64,000 nucleotides of DNA from DATAGZ01 sp036263455 (GCA_036263455.1 DATAGZ010000021.1:62001-126000), one strand, 5' to 3'. Positions 42,305 through 52,221 are shown, numbered from the stretch's first letter. Numbers and translations are program-made. Notes: generated from the letters alone by a model not told the origin.

Positions 42305-42787
42305 CTAGGGTTGGGGTGCGCGCCTCGCCATGAGGCGTGCGATATCCTCGCTCAGCGCGCCGGTACCATCGCCAATTAGCGGGCGCAGCCGCTCGTCGAT
42401 TTCGGTCAGACGCTTAAGGATAAAGGCGATATGCATCGCCTTCAGGGGCTGACCGTTCGCTTGAAGCAGGGCGGCCGCAACCTTGTCCGCCGAGATTGCC
42501 TCGCCGTCGGCAATCACCGCATCCCGGACGCCTTTCGAAAAACGACCGAGCGGCGAATCTGGCGCGGCCGCTTGCAGGGAACGGCGAGAAGCGCGAAGGA
42601 ATTCTCCGACGGCGGGCGGTAAATCGGAGGCGACGGTCATCCAGCTCAGATCGCGCCGCCCGTCACGATGGCCAATCTCGGCGTTCTTGTTATTTCCATC
42701 CATCGCCTGTGCGGCGGTGAACGCCAGGAAGATCCATGAAAAAATATGAACTGCCCGGATCAGGCGATGCCTGGTCTTCATGGTCAT
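42305..42787 (-). CDS. secreted protein of unknown function
   Basis: A 160-residue protein with an N-terminal hydrophobic stretch (AVHIFSWIFLAFTAAQA) that looks like a signal peptide, then a helical charged region with SWMTVASDLPPAVGEFLRAS and LKRLTEIDERLRPLIGDG. No family recognised. It starts in an ATGA overlap with the stop of the SH3-domain gene, so it belongs to the leuS-lptE-SH3 leftward unit. A second ATG at 42781 is equally possible. Likely periplasmic. Confidence 0.65.
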   Translation of the reverse strand: MTMKTRHRLIRAVHIFSWIFLAFTAAQAMDGNNKNAEIGHRDGRRDLSWMTVASDLPPAVGEFLRASRRSLQAAAPDSPLGRFSKGVRDAVIADGEAISADKVAAALLQANGQPLKAMHIAFILKRLTEIDERLRPLIGDGTGALSEDIARLMARRAPQP

Positions 42788-43266
42788 GGCGCGAATTCAT
42801 TCGGGTAGAGGCCCCACATTTCACCCCGCTTCAGCCAGCCCGTTATCCGGCCTGGCGCTTTCAACTGGCACCATTCGCCCTTGCACTGGTTGATGGATAC
42901 GATAATGCCTGGATCGATATATGCGGCGGGGCTGGCGGTATCCTCGGGGTTTTCCCGCAGGATGCGGCGCTGCGCCGTGATCAACGCGGTGCGCTTGGGC
43001 GACAGCATGGTCTGCTGCACCCAGCCGGTGGTGCCTTCGGCATCCCTAATCTTGCGCCACGTATCGAACTCCGCGATGATTTCGACAGGCAATGCCTTGC
43101 GTCGATAAACCCAGCTGATTTCATAATTCGTGCCCGGCCCCACGCGCAGATTGACCTCGTTGGCGCGCAGCGAGGCGAAGCGCGGCAACGGCCTGGAACT
43201 CTCGGCAAAAGCCGTTGCGGTGATGAACAGGAACGCCAGTAGAACCGCGAGATTACTTCGCATCAT
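42784..43266 (-). CDS. secreted bacterial SH3-domain protein
   Basis: About 160 residues. A signal peptide (LAVLLAFLFITATAFA) is followed by two bacterial SH3-like modules: SLRANEVNLRVGPGTNYEISWVYRR-type sequence (first module with NLRVGPGTNY) and AYIDPGIIVSINQCKGEWCQ with a following W-x-K motif. This layout is typical of the DUF1058/SH3_4 proteins of alphaproteobacteria, thought to bind envelope peptides or peptidoglycan. The start may be 43278, 43266 or 43263; none has a clear ribosome-binding site. It overlaps lptE by about 14 bases. Confidence 0.85.
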   Translation of the reverse strand: MMRSNLAVLLAFLFITATAFAESSRPLPRFASLRANEVNLRVGPGTNYEISWVYRRKALPVEIIAEFDTWRKIRDAEGTTGWVQQTMLSPKRTALITAQRRILRENPEDTASPAAYIDPGIIVSINQCKGEWCQLKAPGRITGWLKRGEMWGLYPNEFAP

Positions 43267-43780
43267 TGGCCGTCTCATTATTGGCGAAAAAGAGAGCGAT
43301 GCGATTGCGGACCTGTTCGGTCAGTTGGTTGACCGCGCGCAGATGCGCGTCGCGCCGGGTGATGAGATCGTTATAAGGGTCCTGGAAAACATTGTAGCTA
43401 ACCTGGGATTGCGCGGAAGAGGCAAGCAGGCTCTTGTCCTTGATGTCTTTCAGCACGAAAGTGGCCGTGAGAATGAGGTCCTCGCGCGTGCTTTCCAGGT
43501 TTATCAGCGCCGAAGTCGCGCGCCGGATCTCGCTCAGCGCTATGCTGAGATGGTAGAGCGGCTGTCCGGGCTGGCCATAAGGATTGAAGGCATCGCGCAG
43601 GCGGTTATGGAATTCCTGGCCCAGCCGGTCGTCGATGGGGTCGATCTTGACCTGTTGCAGACGGTCCGAAGCCGCCACGCCGGCGGCATCCACGGTATGG
43701 CCGCCATAAAGCGGGTGCAATCCGCACCCCGACAGAAACACCAGGAAAACGAGAGAAAAATATTTGTTAGAGCACCACAT
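43253..43780 (-). CDS. lptE: LPS-assembly lipoprotein LptE
   Basis: A 175-residue lipoprotein with lipobox FLSGC (Cys 19) directly after a short signal peptide, then GLHPLYG as in many LptE proteins. The rest has the weakly conserved LptE pattern (RLGQEFHNRLRDAF, YHLSIALSEIRR, ATFVLKDIKDKSLL, YNDLITRRDA). LptE plugs LptD in the outer membrane and is needed for LPS insertion. Its place directly after leuS, with a 14-base overlap, is the classical gene order and supports the call. The delta subunit gene holA, which often follows, is absent here. Confidence 0.85.
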   Translation of the reverse strand: MWCSNKYFSLVFLVFLSGCGLHPLYGGHTVDAAGVAASDRLQQVKIDPIDDRLGQEFHNRLRDAFNPYGQPGQPLYHLSIALSEIRRATSALINLESTREDLILTATFVLKDIKDKSLLASSAQSQVSYNVFQDPYNDLITRRDAHLRAVNQLTEQVRNRIALFFANNETANDAK

Positions 43781-46301
43781 TGACGATCCGATTGGGAACG
43801 ACGATGACTTTGCGCGGGCGGCCCCCGGCTAGGGCACGCTGGACGGAATCCAAGGAAAGTGCCGCGGCCTCCGCTTCGTCTTGGGGTGCATCCTTGGGTA
43901 ATTCCAACGTACCCCGCAGCTTGCCATTGACCTGAACGGCGATGGTGGCGCTCGTCTCGGCGATTAGGGCGGGATCATAGCTCGGCCAGGGGGCGAGCGA
44001 GGCCAGTCCGGACTGACCGATCGCGCGCCAAATCTCCTCGCCGAGATGGGGCATGAAGGGCAGGACAAGCAGGGCCAGACTGGACAATGCTTCGCGTCGG
44101 CTGGCGGTCGTGCGGACGGGGCATTCCTCCAGACGGTTGGCAAGCTCGTAGAGCCGGGCGATCGCCCGATTGAAGCGGAAATGTTCGATCTCCTCGCCGA
44201 TTTGAGCTATCGCCTGGTGGGTGAGGCGGCGCAGCGGGTCCGTGCCTTCAGGAGGTGCCGCGTGCGCAATGGCGGGATCGGCAGCAATCCACTCCTGGGC
44301 GAGGCGCCAGAGGCGCTGTACAAAGCGCCAGGCGCCTTCGATGCCGGCGCCCGACCATTCGACGTCCCGCTCCGGCGGAGAATCCGACAGAACCGCCCAA
44401 CGGGTCGCATCGACCCCGAAGGTCTGGATGGCATAGGTAAGATCGACGACGTTCTTCCGGGATTTCGACATTTTCTCGGAACGTCCGACCTCGACCTTCT
44501 GGCCGGTCTCGCGGGCAATCCACTCGCCCGCATCGTTCTTTACGACTTGTTCGGGCAACAGCCATTCGCCGCCGGGCAGGCGATAGGTTTCGTGACACAC
44601 CATGCCCTGAGTGAAAAGCCGCGCAAAAGGCTCCTCGATGGCGAGGTGCCCTTGACCCTTCATGGCTCGGGTAAAGAAACGCGCGTAGAGGAGATGCAGG
44701 ACCGCATGCTCGACCCCGCCGATATATTGATCGACGGGTAACCAGTAATCGGCCTGGTCTTTCTCGACAGGCACGCTGGCGCGCGGCGAGCAGAAGCGCG
44801 CGAAATACCATGAGGATTCGACGAACGTGTCGAATGTATCTGTCTCCCGTTCGGCTGGCTTGCCGCAGGTGGGACAGGTCGTATGTTTCCAGTGTGGATG
44901 GTGGGCCAGCGGATTGCCGGGCCGGTCGAAGCGGGCATCCTCGGGCAAGGTGACGGGCAGATCGGTATCGGGAACCGGTACCGCGCCGCAATCCGGACAA
45001 TGGATGATGGGAATGGGGCAGCCCCAATAGCGCTGCCGGGAGACGCCCCAATCGCGCAGACGGTAGGTGATCATCGCCTTGCCCGCGCCGCGCTTCTCCA
45101 ATTCGGCGATGGCGGCTTTCTTGGCCGTGGCGACGGCGAGGCCATCGAGGAATCCGGAATGAACGAGGATTCCGTCTTCCAGGAAGGGCGCATCGACCGG
45201 GGTATCTTCCTCACCGGGGCGAGCCACCACGCGGCGGATGGGCAAATCGTATTTGACGGCGAAATCGAAATCGCGCTGGTCATGAGCCGGGCAGCCGAAC
45301 AGCGCGCCCGTCCCGTATTCCATCAGGACAAAATTGGCTGCATAGACGGGAAGCTCTCGGCGTGAATCGAAAGGATGCAGGGCCGTGAAGGGCAGGCGAT
45401 AGCCTTTCTTCTCCGCTGTTTCGAGTTCGACCTCGCTTGTCCCCAGGCTGCGGCATTCTGCGACGAAAGCGGAAAGGCTCGTATCGTGGCGGGCTAACTC
45501 CTGGACCAACGGATGGTCGGCGGCGAGCGCGAGAAAAGATGCGCCGAACAAAGTGTCCGGCCGGGTCGAAAAGACCTCGACGGTGCGCGGATCGTCCTTG
45601 AGCGCGAACCGGAATTGCGCCCCCTCGGACCGCCCGATCCAGTTTTCCTGCATGAGCCGGACCTTCTCCGGCCATTCGGGCAGCTTGGAGAGATGGTCGA
45701 GCAAGTCATCGGCGAAGGCGGTAATCCGGAAAAACCATTGCGACAGCTTGCGCCGCTCGACGACCGCGCCCGAACGCCAGCCGCGCCCTTCGACCACCTG
45801 TTCGTTGGCCAGCACGGTTTGATCGACGGGGTCCCAATTCACCCAGCTTTCCTTGCGATAGACCAAGCCCGCGCGCAGGAATTCCAGGAACATCCTCTGC
45901 TCGTGGCGATAATAGTCCGGGTGGCAGGTGGCGATCTCGCGCGACCAATCGATCGACAGGCCAAGACTCTGGAGCTGTTCGCGCATGACGCGGATATTTT
46001 CGTAAGTCCAGGTCATGGGGTGAGCGCCCAGCGACATGGCGGCATTTTCGGCAGGCAAGCCGAACGCGTCCCAACCCATCGGATGCAAAACATTGAAGCC
46101 GCGTGCCCGCTTATAGCGCGCGACGACATCCCCCATCGCATAGTTGCGCACGTGGCCGACATGGATGCGCCCCGACGGATAAGGAAACATCTCCAGGACG
46201 TAATATTTAGGACGTGTCGCGTCTTCCCGAGCCGTGAAGATATCGGCTTCGCGCCACGCGCGTTGCCAATTTTTTTCGGCTTCCTGGAAATTATAGCGCA
46301 T
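43767..46301 (-). CDS. leuS: leucyl-tRNA synthetase
   Basis: Class I synthetase of 844 residues that charges tRNA-Leu. It shows MFPYPSGRIHVGHVRNY (HIGH motif HVGH), WDAFGLPAENAA, the CP1 editing-domain region (VEVFSTRPDTLFGASFLALA and YGTGALFGCPAHDQRDFDF), a zinc-ribbon insertion with CPDCG and CPTCGK, and the KMSKS loop EKMSKSRKNVVD. The C-terminal domain ends with VQVNGKLRGTLELP and VPNRIVNVVL. First gene of the leftward unit. Confidence 0.98.
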   Translation of the reverse strand: MRYNFQEAEKNWQRAWREADIFTAREDATRPKYYVLEMFPYPSGRIHVGHVRNYAMGDVVARYKRARGFNVLHPMGWDAFGLPAENAAMSLGAHPMTWTYENIRVMREQLQSLGLSIDWSREIATCHPDYYRHEQRMFLEFLRAGLVYRKESWVNWDPVDQTVLANEQVVEGRGWRSGAVVERRKLSQWFFRITAFADDLLDHLSKLPEWPEKVRLMQENWIGRSEGAQFRFALKDDPRTVEVFSTRPDTLFGASFLALAADHPLVQELARHDTSLSAFVAECRSLGTSEVELETAEKKGYRLPFTALHPFDSRRELPVYAANFVLMEYGTGALFGCPAHDQRDFDFAVKYDLPIRRVVARPGEEDTPVDAPFLEDGILVHSGFLDGLAVATAKKAAIAELEKRGAGKAMITYRLRDWGVSRQRYWGCPIPIIHCPDCGAVPVPDTDLPVTLPEDARFDRPGNPLAHHPHWKHTTCPTCGKPAERETDTFDTFVESSWYFARFCSPRASVPVEKDQADYWLPVDQYIGGVEHAVLHLLYARFFTRAMKGQGHLAIEEPFARLFTQGMVCHETYRLPGGEWLLPEQVVKNDAGEWIARETGQKVEVGRSEKMSKSRKNVVDLTYAIQTFGVDATRWAVLSDSPPERDVEWSGAGIEGAWRFVQRLWRLAQEWIAADPAIAHAAPPEGTDPLRRLTHQAIAQIGEEIEHFRFNRAIARLYELANRLEECPVRTTASRREALSSLALLVLPFMPHLGEEIWRAIGQSGLASLAPWPSYDPALIAETSATIAVQVNGKLRGTLELPKDAPQDEAEAAALSLDSVQRALAGGRPRKVIVVPNRIVNVVL

Positions 46302-46348
46302 GGAACGGACTTACCCGGCTACGGCCGAAACCGCAATCGATTTATCGG

Positions 46349-46891
46349 TTATTGGCCGTTGCTGGCAATGCGTAACTGGCGCGCACGGGTCAGGATGGCA
46401 TTCTCCAGCCCGGTATTGGTATTGAGCGCGACGGGTGCGTCGATCCACTGGCCATTCTGGTTTTGCTGGCGGAACACGGTCGCGCGAATGCCGTCGGCGC
46501 GCAAGGCGCGTCCAAGGATGTAGATATTGATCTTGAACCGTTCGTCGGGTGTTTGAGGCGGAGAATACCAGTCGGTGATGACGACGCCGCCGAAGGGATC
46601 GGCCGAGATCAGCGGCATGAAGGAAACGGTGTCCAGCGACGCGCGCCAGAGGAGGTCGTTGACGCCAATGCCGCCGCCGGTCGACGCGGCCGAGGACGCG
46701 TCGGCTTTCGAACCGAACAGTCCCCCTTCGCCAAAGACGCTGTCATTGCTGCTGGTCGCCTGAAGCTGGCGGTATTTCGCGCTCGATGGACGCTGGGCAT
46801 TGTCATATTTCTGCTTGCCGCCGAAATCGGGATTGCACGCGGTCAGAGCGACAGCCGCCAGAAATACCATGGAGAGCATAGGGGCTTTCAT
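46349..46891 (-). CDS. DUF3576 lipoprotein
   Basis: About 180 residues from ATG 46891 (an ATG at 46909 is possible). The signal peptide ends in a lipobox AVALTAC. After a Ser/Ala-rich linker comes the DUF3576 core: GIGVNDLLWRASLDTVSFMP, SADPFGGVVITDWYSPP and FKINIYILGRALRADGI. The domain is found as an envelope lipoprotein upstream of leuS in many alphaproteobacteria, the same arrangement as here. Function not established. Confidence 0.92.
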   Translation of the reverse strand: MKAPMLSMVFLAAVALTACNPDFGGKQKYDNAQRPSSAKYRQLQATSSNDSVFGEGGLFGSKADASSAASTGGGIGVNDLLWRASLDTVSFMPLISADPFGGVVITDWYSPPQTPDERFKINIYILGRALRADGIRATVFRQQNQNGQWIDAPVALNTNTGLENAILTRARQLRIASNGQ

Positions 46892-46940
46892 GGCCGGATG
46901 AAGCCGCAAAAAAAAGGCCAGGTCAAGAAAAATCGCCAGG

Positions 46941-47423
46941 TCAGCCGCGCTTTATTTCGGCGATCGGCTGGACATATTGCGGCTCGATATCCCAGGGAAA
47001 CAGAATCCATGTGTCTTGGGAAACCTCGGTCACGAAGGTATCGACGAGCGGCCGCCCGGCCGGCTTTGCATAGACGGTGGCGAAATGCGCCTTGGGCAGC
47101 ATCTCCCGCACGATCTTGGCGGTACTCCCGGTATCGACCAAATCGTCCACGATCAACCAATCCTCACCGTCGCCGGCTTCGCTCTTCTTGAGGACGCGCA
47201 ATTCCCCCGGCTTGTTCTGCGCGGTGTAGCTCGTGATGCATAGCGTATCGATCATGCGGACATCGAGCTCGCGGGCAATGACGGCGGCGGGTACTAACCC
47301 GCCCCTTGTGACCGCGATGATGCCCCGCCACGTTTTCATGCCGATCAGCCGCCAGGCGAGGGCCTTGGCGGTACGGTGCAGTTCTTCCCAAGAAACGGGA
47401 AAGGTCTTGGCTTGTGCGGACAT
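46941..47423 (-). CDS. gpt: xanthine(-guanine) phosphoribosyltransferase
   Basis: Purine salvage enzyme of 160 residues that adds phosphoribose from PRPP to xanthine or guanine. It has the start FPVSWEELHRTAKALAWRL, IIAVTRGGLVPAAVIARELD, the PRPP-binding loop LIVDDLVDTGSTAKIV and the C-terminal base-binding WILFPWDIEP. These match the bacterial Gpt family at normal length. It is followed by a divergent gap of about 50 bases from the autotransporter end. Confidence 0.94.
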   Translation of the reverse strand: MSAQAKTFPVSWEELHRTAKALAWRLIGMKTWRGIIAVTRGGLVPAAVIARELDVRMIDTLCITSYTAQNKPGELRVLKKSEAGDGEDWLIVDDLVDTGSTAKIVREMLPKAHFATVYAKPAGRPLVDTFVTEVSQDTWILFPWDIEPQYVQPIAEIKRG

Positions 47424-47473
47424 GGAAACCTCTCGCGGCGTTCCATAGCCAAGCCCTGCCCCCGTGGCAAGGG

Positions 47474-50400
47474 TTACCAGTGCAGGGTGAGGGCCGCGCC
47501 GATCGTGTGGCTCAGGGCGCGAGCCGAATATTCGCCGTCATAAGAGAGGGCGAAACTCGGCTCCGCACCCCACAGAGACACCGCCGGCGGCGAAATGGTC
47601 AGGGTGGCCCCGATTAAGCCCCGATGTCGCGGAAGCTCGGGACCGAGCTGTCGAAAACTGCCGCTCCCCGCCGCGGCGAGGCGGGCGCTGACCGTCTCCG
47701 TGCTGGTGAGGGCATCGTAGCCATAGCCGAGGCTCAGCGAGGAGTCGATATTCCACGAGTCCGCCGGAATATGTGTCGCAATGGCTAGGCTTGGATTGAA
47801 GCGGAGATAATCGGCATCACCGGCTTCCCGAATGAGATCGAGGCTACCGGCACCATGCTCGCTGCTCTGAGGGCGGAACTGGTGAAGATAAGCGAGGTCC
47901 AGCGCGGGCGTGAGGGTGATGGTCGTGCTTGTGGCACGGGTTTCTTCTGGCGCGCCGGAGAGCGAGAGGGGCAGCCCGAGCGTGACGCCAGCCAGGGCCG
48001 AATAATCCCGCGCAGTGCCATGCGCGATGCGGTCGACGCTGCCGAAAGCGATGTGGCGACGCGTCTCGCTATCGTGCAAGCCATAACCGGCATAGCCCCA
48101 GAGCACGACGCCGAACGGTGCCTCGATCTGGCTGTAAAGCGCTGCGGTATAGGACGTAATGGCGGCGCGTTGGCTCCGGTCGCGTGTGGTGCTATGGGTA
48201 TCGGCGTAGCCCAGGCTTGCCCCGAGCAGCACCCTCTCGCTGATATGGCGGTCCAGACCCACCGCGAAACCTGCCGTTTGGGCGGCGCTCGCCGGCTCGT
48301 CTTGGCGGGCGGATATCGACGAAAGTTCGCCAAAGCCGCGTGTCCATGCATGACCGCCGGGACCCGCCTTTGTATCCGGCGCGCTGGAGGGAAAGGCACT
48401 CAGGGCGGGAACGGGATGCTCGGGCGCCAGAAACGCGCGCGCCTGGGCATCGGCTTGCGGGCGAACTGCCGCATGTACCACATTCGTAAAGCTCTGGACG
48501 CCCGCGACGGTCAGCCCCGCGGTCCGGGCGCCCCAATTCTCGCCGATTTGAGCGAGAGCCTTGCGCGCCTCTTCACCATTCATGTCGAGGAGCTGGTTGA
48601 TCGTATCCCTGGTATCGGAATCATGGCCTGAAAATAAAGCGAGATCGTCAATGATCCGCGCAATCTCTGCCTGGTTTGGCGTACGCGCGACGGACAGGAA
48701 ATTCTGACTGAGCGGCACGAGCACAGGCGCGGAGGGAAGTGTTGCGCCGGATATGTGCGGTGTCCCCTCGGCTATCGGCGGCGGCGCATTGGGGGGCGAT
48801 GGCGGAGGTGGCGGAACCGGAAGATCCATCCCCAGGAGCGAGTCGAGGAGCAGATGGAGTTGGTCGCCGCCACCGGACTGCTGGCTAAGTACGGGCGAGA
48901 AGTGGACGAAAGGCGATGCGGTGGTGACCGCGTGGAATTGTCCGGCGATACGCGCCTGAGGATTTGCCGGGATAAGGATTGGGTAGAAATTGCCCAGCCG
49001 GTAATCGGCAAGTCCGCCCGCCGTGACGATCGCAAGCGTTCCATCGAGCTGTGCTTGGCGATAGAGCAGTCCGCTCGCATGGCCGTTTTCGTGCGACACC
49101 GTCACCGCGAGGCGCGAGGCGGGTGCGAGGGTGAGTGTGCTGACCGCGACGCTTTGCCCCTGGGCGATGACAAGCTCCGCATGGTCGGAGACGGTGACAC
49201 TGCCACCCGCGAGCGCATTGGTCCCGTCGGCGATCAAGGTGCCGGCGGTGACCGTGGAGCCACCGCGATAGGTGTTGTCGCCAGTCAGGGTCAATCGACC
49301 CGTGCCGGTTTTGATGAGATCCCCGTCGCCGCTGATGGTCTGGGCAAAAGTACCATCGTCCGTACTGTCGATCACCAAGGTGCCTTTATTGGTGATGGCG
49401 CCTGTGCCGAAAGAGGAATCGCTGCCTGAAACGGAGCCAGCCAAGGTTCCCTGCGCGATCTCGGTTCCGCCTGTGTAAAAATTGCGCGCGGCGAGCCGCA
49501 CGCGCCCCGCTCCGGTTTTTTTCAAGATGCCGGCCCCGGAGATGGTCGGCGCCAGTGCGCCGTCCTCTTGCGCGTGCAAAATGAGCGCGCCATCATTTTG
49601 AATGGCGCCGATTCCCGCCGAAGTGTCCCTGGAATAGATTTCGGCGCTGACCATGCCATCTTGGATATGCAGGCCGCCTCCAAAATCGTTATGGCCCGTT
49701 AGCGAAAGAAGTCCGCTTCCGGTCTTTTCGAGGACGGCATGGTTCCCGTCGAGATCCGCGCCGATCATGCCCGCGCTGGCAGTATAATGGGCCGCAAAAA
49801 GCGTGCCGTTGCGCAGCTCGCCGTCGGTGAGCAGGAAATGATCCGCCCTCATCCGCTTGCCGCCGAGGTCGAGTGTGCCGCTTTGCAGTGTCAGATCGAA
49901 ACCGTCTTCCAAAGAACCCTCCGTCCCAAGCTGTACGGTCCCACCCAGGATCGCCGTCGCGCCGTGATAGGTCTGCGGAGCGTCCACGAGCAGCGTCCCC
50001 GCACCCATTTTGATGAAGGAAGCAGGGCTGTTGGCGTCGAGACCGGCGACTTTGGCAAGACCGGTGGGTTCGTCGCGGTCGAGGAGTGTCATATCCAGCC
50101 GCAGCGTCTGGCCCTCGTCGACGACAAACCCTCCGCCCTGAAATACCAGGGTATGACTGGCGGCGTGATCCGTCATGAAGATCTGCAGCGAGGACGCCGC
50201 GCCCAGATCGAGCGCGCCGCCGGCGAGCAGGAGCAGGCCGGACTTGGGCGCGTCCAGGCCGCCTGCTTGATCGAAAGCCAGCACGCCGCCGTTGACGGCC
50301 ACCTCGATCAGGGGCAGCCGCGTTTTTATGGTTGCTATGCCGCCACCGGACGAGCCGTCACTGGCCTTGAGGAGCGCGTGAGAGGAAAAGATATCCTGGC

Positions 50401-52075
50401 TATTCCCGCCAAACCGGGCGGCGAGCGTCTCGTCGATCCCGCCCCCTGTGACGCCGATCTTGCCATAGGTAAGCCGCCAGCCATTGTCGATCGATCCATT
50501 CCAGCTCGTGCCGTCTTCGAGAAAAAGCGTTTGGATGTACGTGGCATTATTTCCGGCATCCAGATGGGCATTGGCACCCGAAAGGGCGACAAGGGACGTG
50601 CGTCCATCGAAACTGGTGCCGGGCAGAAGGCGAAGATTTCCTCGAAGATCGAGACGGGAAATACCTGTGGCAGTCAGCTCGGCCGATGCACCCGCGCCGA
50701 TATCGATGATTTGCCAATTCCGATAGCTGGCGCCATCGGCGACGCCTTCTTCCAGCGTCAAGCTATTTCGGCCCGCGCCGCCATCGAGCCGTGGCGAGCC
50801 CGACTGGGCCAGGACATGTGAGCTCCGCCGCAGGATCAGCTGATCGTCTCCGTTGCCCAGCAGGACGTTGCCGGTTAATTGTCCATAATTGTCGACGACA
50901 ATCTGCCGCGTTCCCGCGCCGAATGCCTCGATCGCCCAACCTGGTCCGGAAGATGTTCGCGCCGAGATCGTCCCGCGGTTGACCAGGGACGTTTCCTCGG
51001 CGCCCTGATAGAGAAGCAATCCGTAGGCAGATCCGCTCAGGGCGCGGGCACTGATGGTGCCACCTGCCGCATTGTCGATGGTCCCGCCGGAAGCGAGCAT
51101 GCCATAGGCATTAGCGCTGCCCCCGCTGATGCCGGTAATAGTTCCGGTATTGCGAATAGTATTGTGATCGAGTGCGGCCACGCCCGCGCCGACCCCCGAT
51201 CCTCCGAAGCCGATGCCGGAAATGAGCCCGTTATTGGCAAGCGTGCTGCCGTTGCGCATGAGTGTCCCTATGCTCAGTCCCAGACCCTGGGCGCTGATAG
51301 TGGCGTTGTTGGTGATGGTGCTGCCGCCGCTCGAAACGCCAGCGGCGAGACCGTAGCGTCCCGCGGTGCTGGCCTGAACCGTCCCGGCATTGTTGGCGAA
51401 GCTGCTGCGATCGGAAACGAAGGCGCCGACAGCCGTGCCGTAGGTACCCTCGCTTGCGACAGCCACGCTTCCGCTATTGGCGATCGTACCGGTGTGAAGC
51501 GACACCATGCCGTATCCGATGCCCATGCTGTGGGACGCGATCACCGACACGGTTCCCGCGTTCCATAACGAGGCGGCGCGATAGCCGAAAAGGCCGAAGC
51601 CCGCGCCCGTACCCTGGGTGGCCGCGATGACCGCGCCGCCAGGGGCGTTGGCGATAATCCCTTGATCATAAAGAACGACGGCACCGACATAATTTGCGTT
51701 GTGGGCCGAACCTCGCGCGCTAATGAACCCCTGATTAATCACCGTGCCGGAATGCAGGGCTATGGCTCCCGAAACGCCCTTGCCGAACAAGGTGCCGAAA
51801 CCGGTGCCGTCGCTCACATCCAAGACGCCGTTGCGCAGAACGGTCACGGTGAGATCATCCATGTCCGCTCCTTTGATACCGATCAGTTCGTCGGTGTCGC
51901 TCCCACCGTCGGAGGTGCCGCACACCACCGTTGCCCCGTTGGCCTCCACGGTTCCGGCGAGGCTTAGCCCGGAAATGCGGCAATCCGCATAGGCGGAAAA
52001 TGGCATCGTCAGGCCAATGAAAACGAGTGTACCCGGCAGCCAAGACCCGCTGGCGAGGAGGTGGTTTCTCCGCAT
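47474..52075 (-). CDS. large autotransporter (type Va secretion)
   Basis: A 1533-residue surface protein. The signal peptide ends at about PFSAYA. The long passenger is built of beta-helix-type repeats: an N-terminal half with short motifs such as GTVINQGFISARG and NNATISAQG, and a second part with autotransporter-associated repeats (GAGTLLVDAPQTYHGAT, KTGAGRVRLAARNFYTGGT, KTGTGRLTLTGDNTYRGGS). A Pro-rich hinge (VPPPPPSPPNAPPP) precedes a linker, and the last 280 residues form the membrane beta-barrel (from about HAWTRGFGELSSIS), ending in the aromatic residue W. A GGGAG site precedes ATG 52075. The passenger's role (adhesin, biofilm, enzyme) is not evident; no protease triad was recognised. 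Confidence 0.92.
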   Translation of the reverse strand: MRRNHLLASGSWLPGTLVFIGLTMPFSAYADCRISGLSLAGTVEANGATVVCGTSDGGSDTDELIGIKGADMDDLTVTVLRNGVLDVSDGTGFGTLFGKGVSGAIALHSGTVINQGFISARGSAHNANYVGAVVLYDQGIIANAPGGAVIAATQGTGAGFGLFGYRAASLWNAGTVSVIASHSMGIGYGMVSLHTGTIANSGSVAVASEGTYGTAVGAFVSDRSSFANNAGTVQASTAGRYGLAAGVSSGGSTITNNATISAQGLGLSIGTLMRNGSTLANNGLISGIGFGGSGVGAGVAALDHNTIRNTGTITGISGGSANAYGMLASGGTIDNAAGGTISARALSGSAYGLLLYQGAEETSLVNRGTISARTSSGPGWAIEAFGAGTRQIVVDNYGQLTGNVLLGNGDDQLILRRSSHVLAQSGSPRLDGGAGRNSLTLEEGVADGASYRNWQIIDIGAGASAELTATGISRLDLRGNLRLLPGTSFDGRTSLVALSGANAHLDAGNNATYIQTLFLEDGTSWNGSIDNGWRLTYGKIGVTGGGIDETLAARFGGNSQDIFSSHALLKASDGSSGGGIATIKTRLPLIEVAVNGGVLAFDQAGGLDAPKSGLLLLAGGALDLGAASSLQIFMTDHAASHTLVFQGGGFVVDEGQTLRLDMTLLDRDEPTGLAKVAGLDANSPASFIKMGAGTLLVDAPQTYHGATAILGGTVQLGTEGSLEDGFDLTLQSGTLDLGGKRMRADHFLLTDGELRNGTLFAAHYTASAGMIGADLDGNHAVLEKTGSGLLSLTGHNDFGGGLHIQDGMVSAEIYSRDTSAGIGAIQNDGALILHAQEDGALAPTISGAGILKKTGAGRVRLAARNFYTGGTEIAQGTLAGSVSGSDSSFGTGAITNKGTLVIDSTDDGTFAQTISGDGDLIKTGTGRLTLTGDNTYRGGSTVTAGTLIADGTNALAGGSVTVSDHAELVIAQGQSVAVSTLTLAPASRLAVTVSHENGHASGLLYRQAQLDGTLAIVTAGGLADYRLGNFYPILIPANPQARIAGQFHAVTTASPFVHFSPVLSQQSGGGDQLHLLLDSLLGMDLPVPPPPPSPPNAPPPIAEGTPHISGATLPSAPVLVPLSQNFLSVARTPNQAEIARIIDDLALFSGHDSDTRDTINQLLDMNGEEARKALAQIGENWGARTAGLTVAGVQSFTNVVHAAVRPQADAQARAFLAPEHPVPALSAFPSSAPDTKAGPGGHAWTRGFGELSSISARQDEPASAAQTAGFAVGLDRHISERVLLGASLGYADTHSTTRDRSQRAAITSYTAALYSQIEAPFGVVLWGYAGYGLHDSETRRHIAFGSVDRIAHGTARDYSALAGVTLGLPLSLSGAPEETRATSTTITLTPALDLAYLHQFRPQSSEHGAGSLDLIREAGDADYLRFNPSLAIATHIPADSWNIDSSLSLGYGYDALTSTETVSARLAAAGSGSFRQLGPELPRHRGLIGATLTISPPAVSLWGAEPSFALSYDGEYSARALSHTIGAALTLHW

Positions 52076-52221
52076 CGACCGTCTCCCTTCCCGGTGATGG
52101 TATCGGAGCGGTCGTGAGGGGCGGCTTAAGGGTCAGAGTAAAAAATATATGATAAAAACGCTTCAAATCGGCCCTGCTTACGGGCTTTTCGGACAATGCG
52201 CGGCTTTGGAGACGGTGCGGA

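Noticed and set aside
49739..50821. 360-codon plus-strand frame opposite the autotransporter
   Set aside because: Shadow of the autotransporter passenger; no motif.
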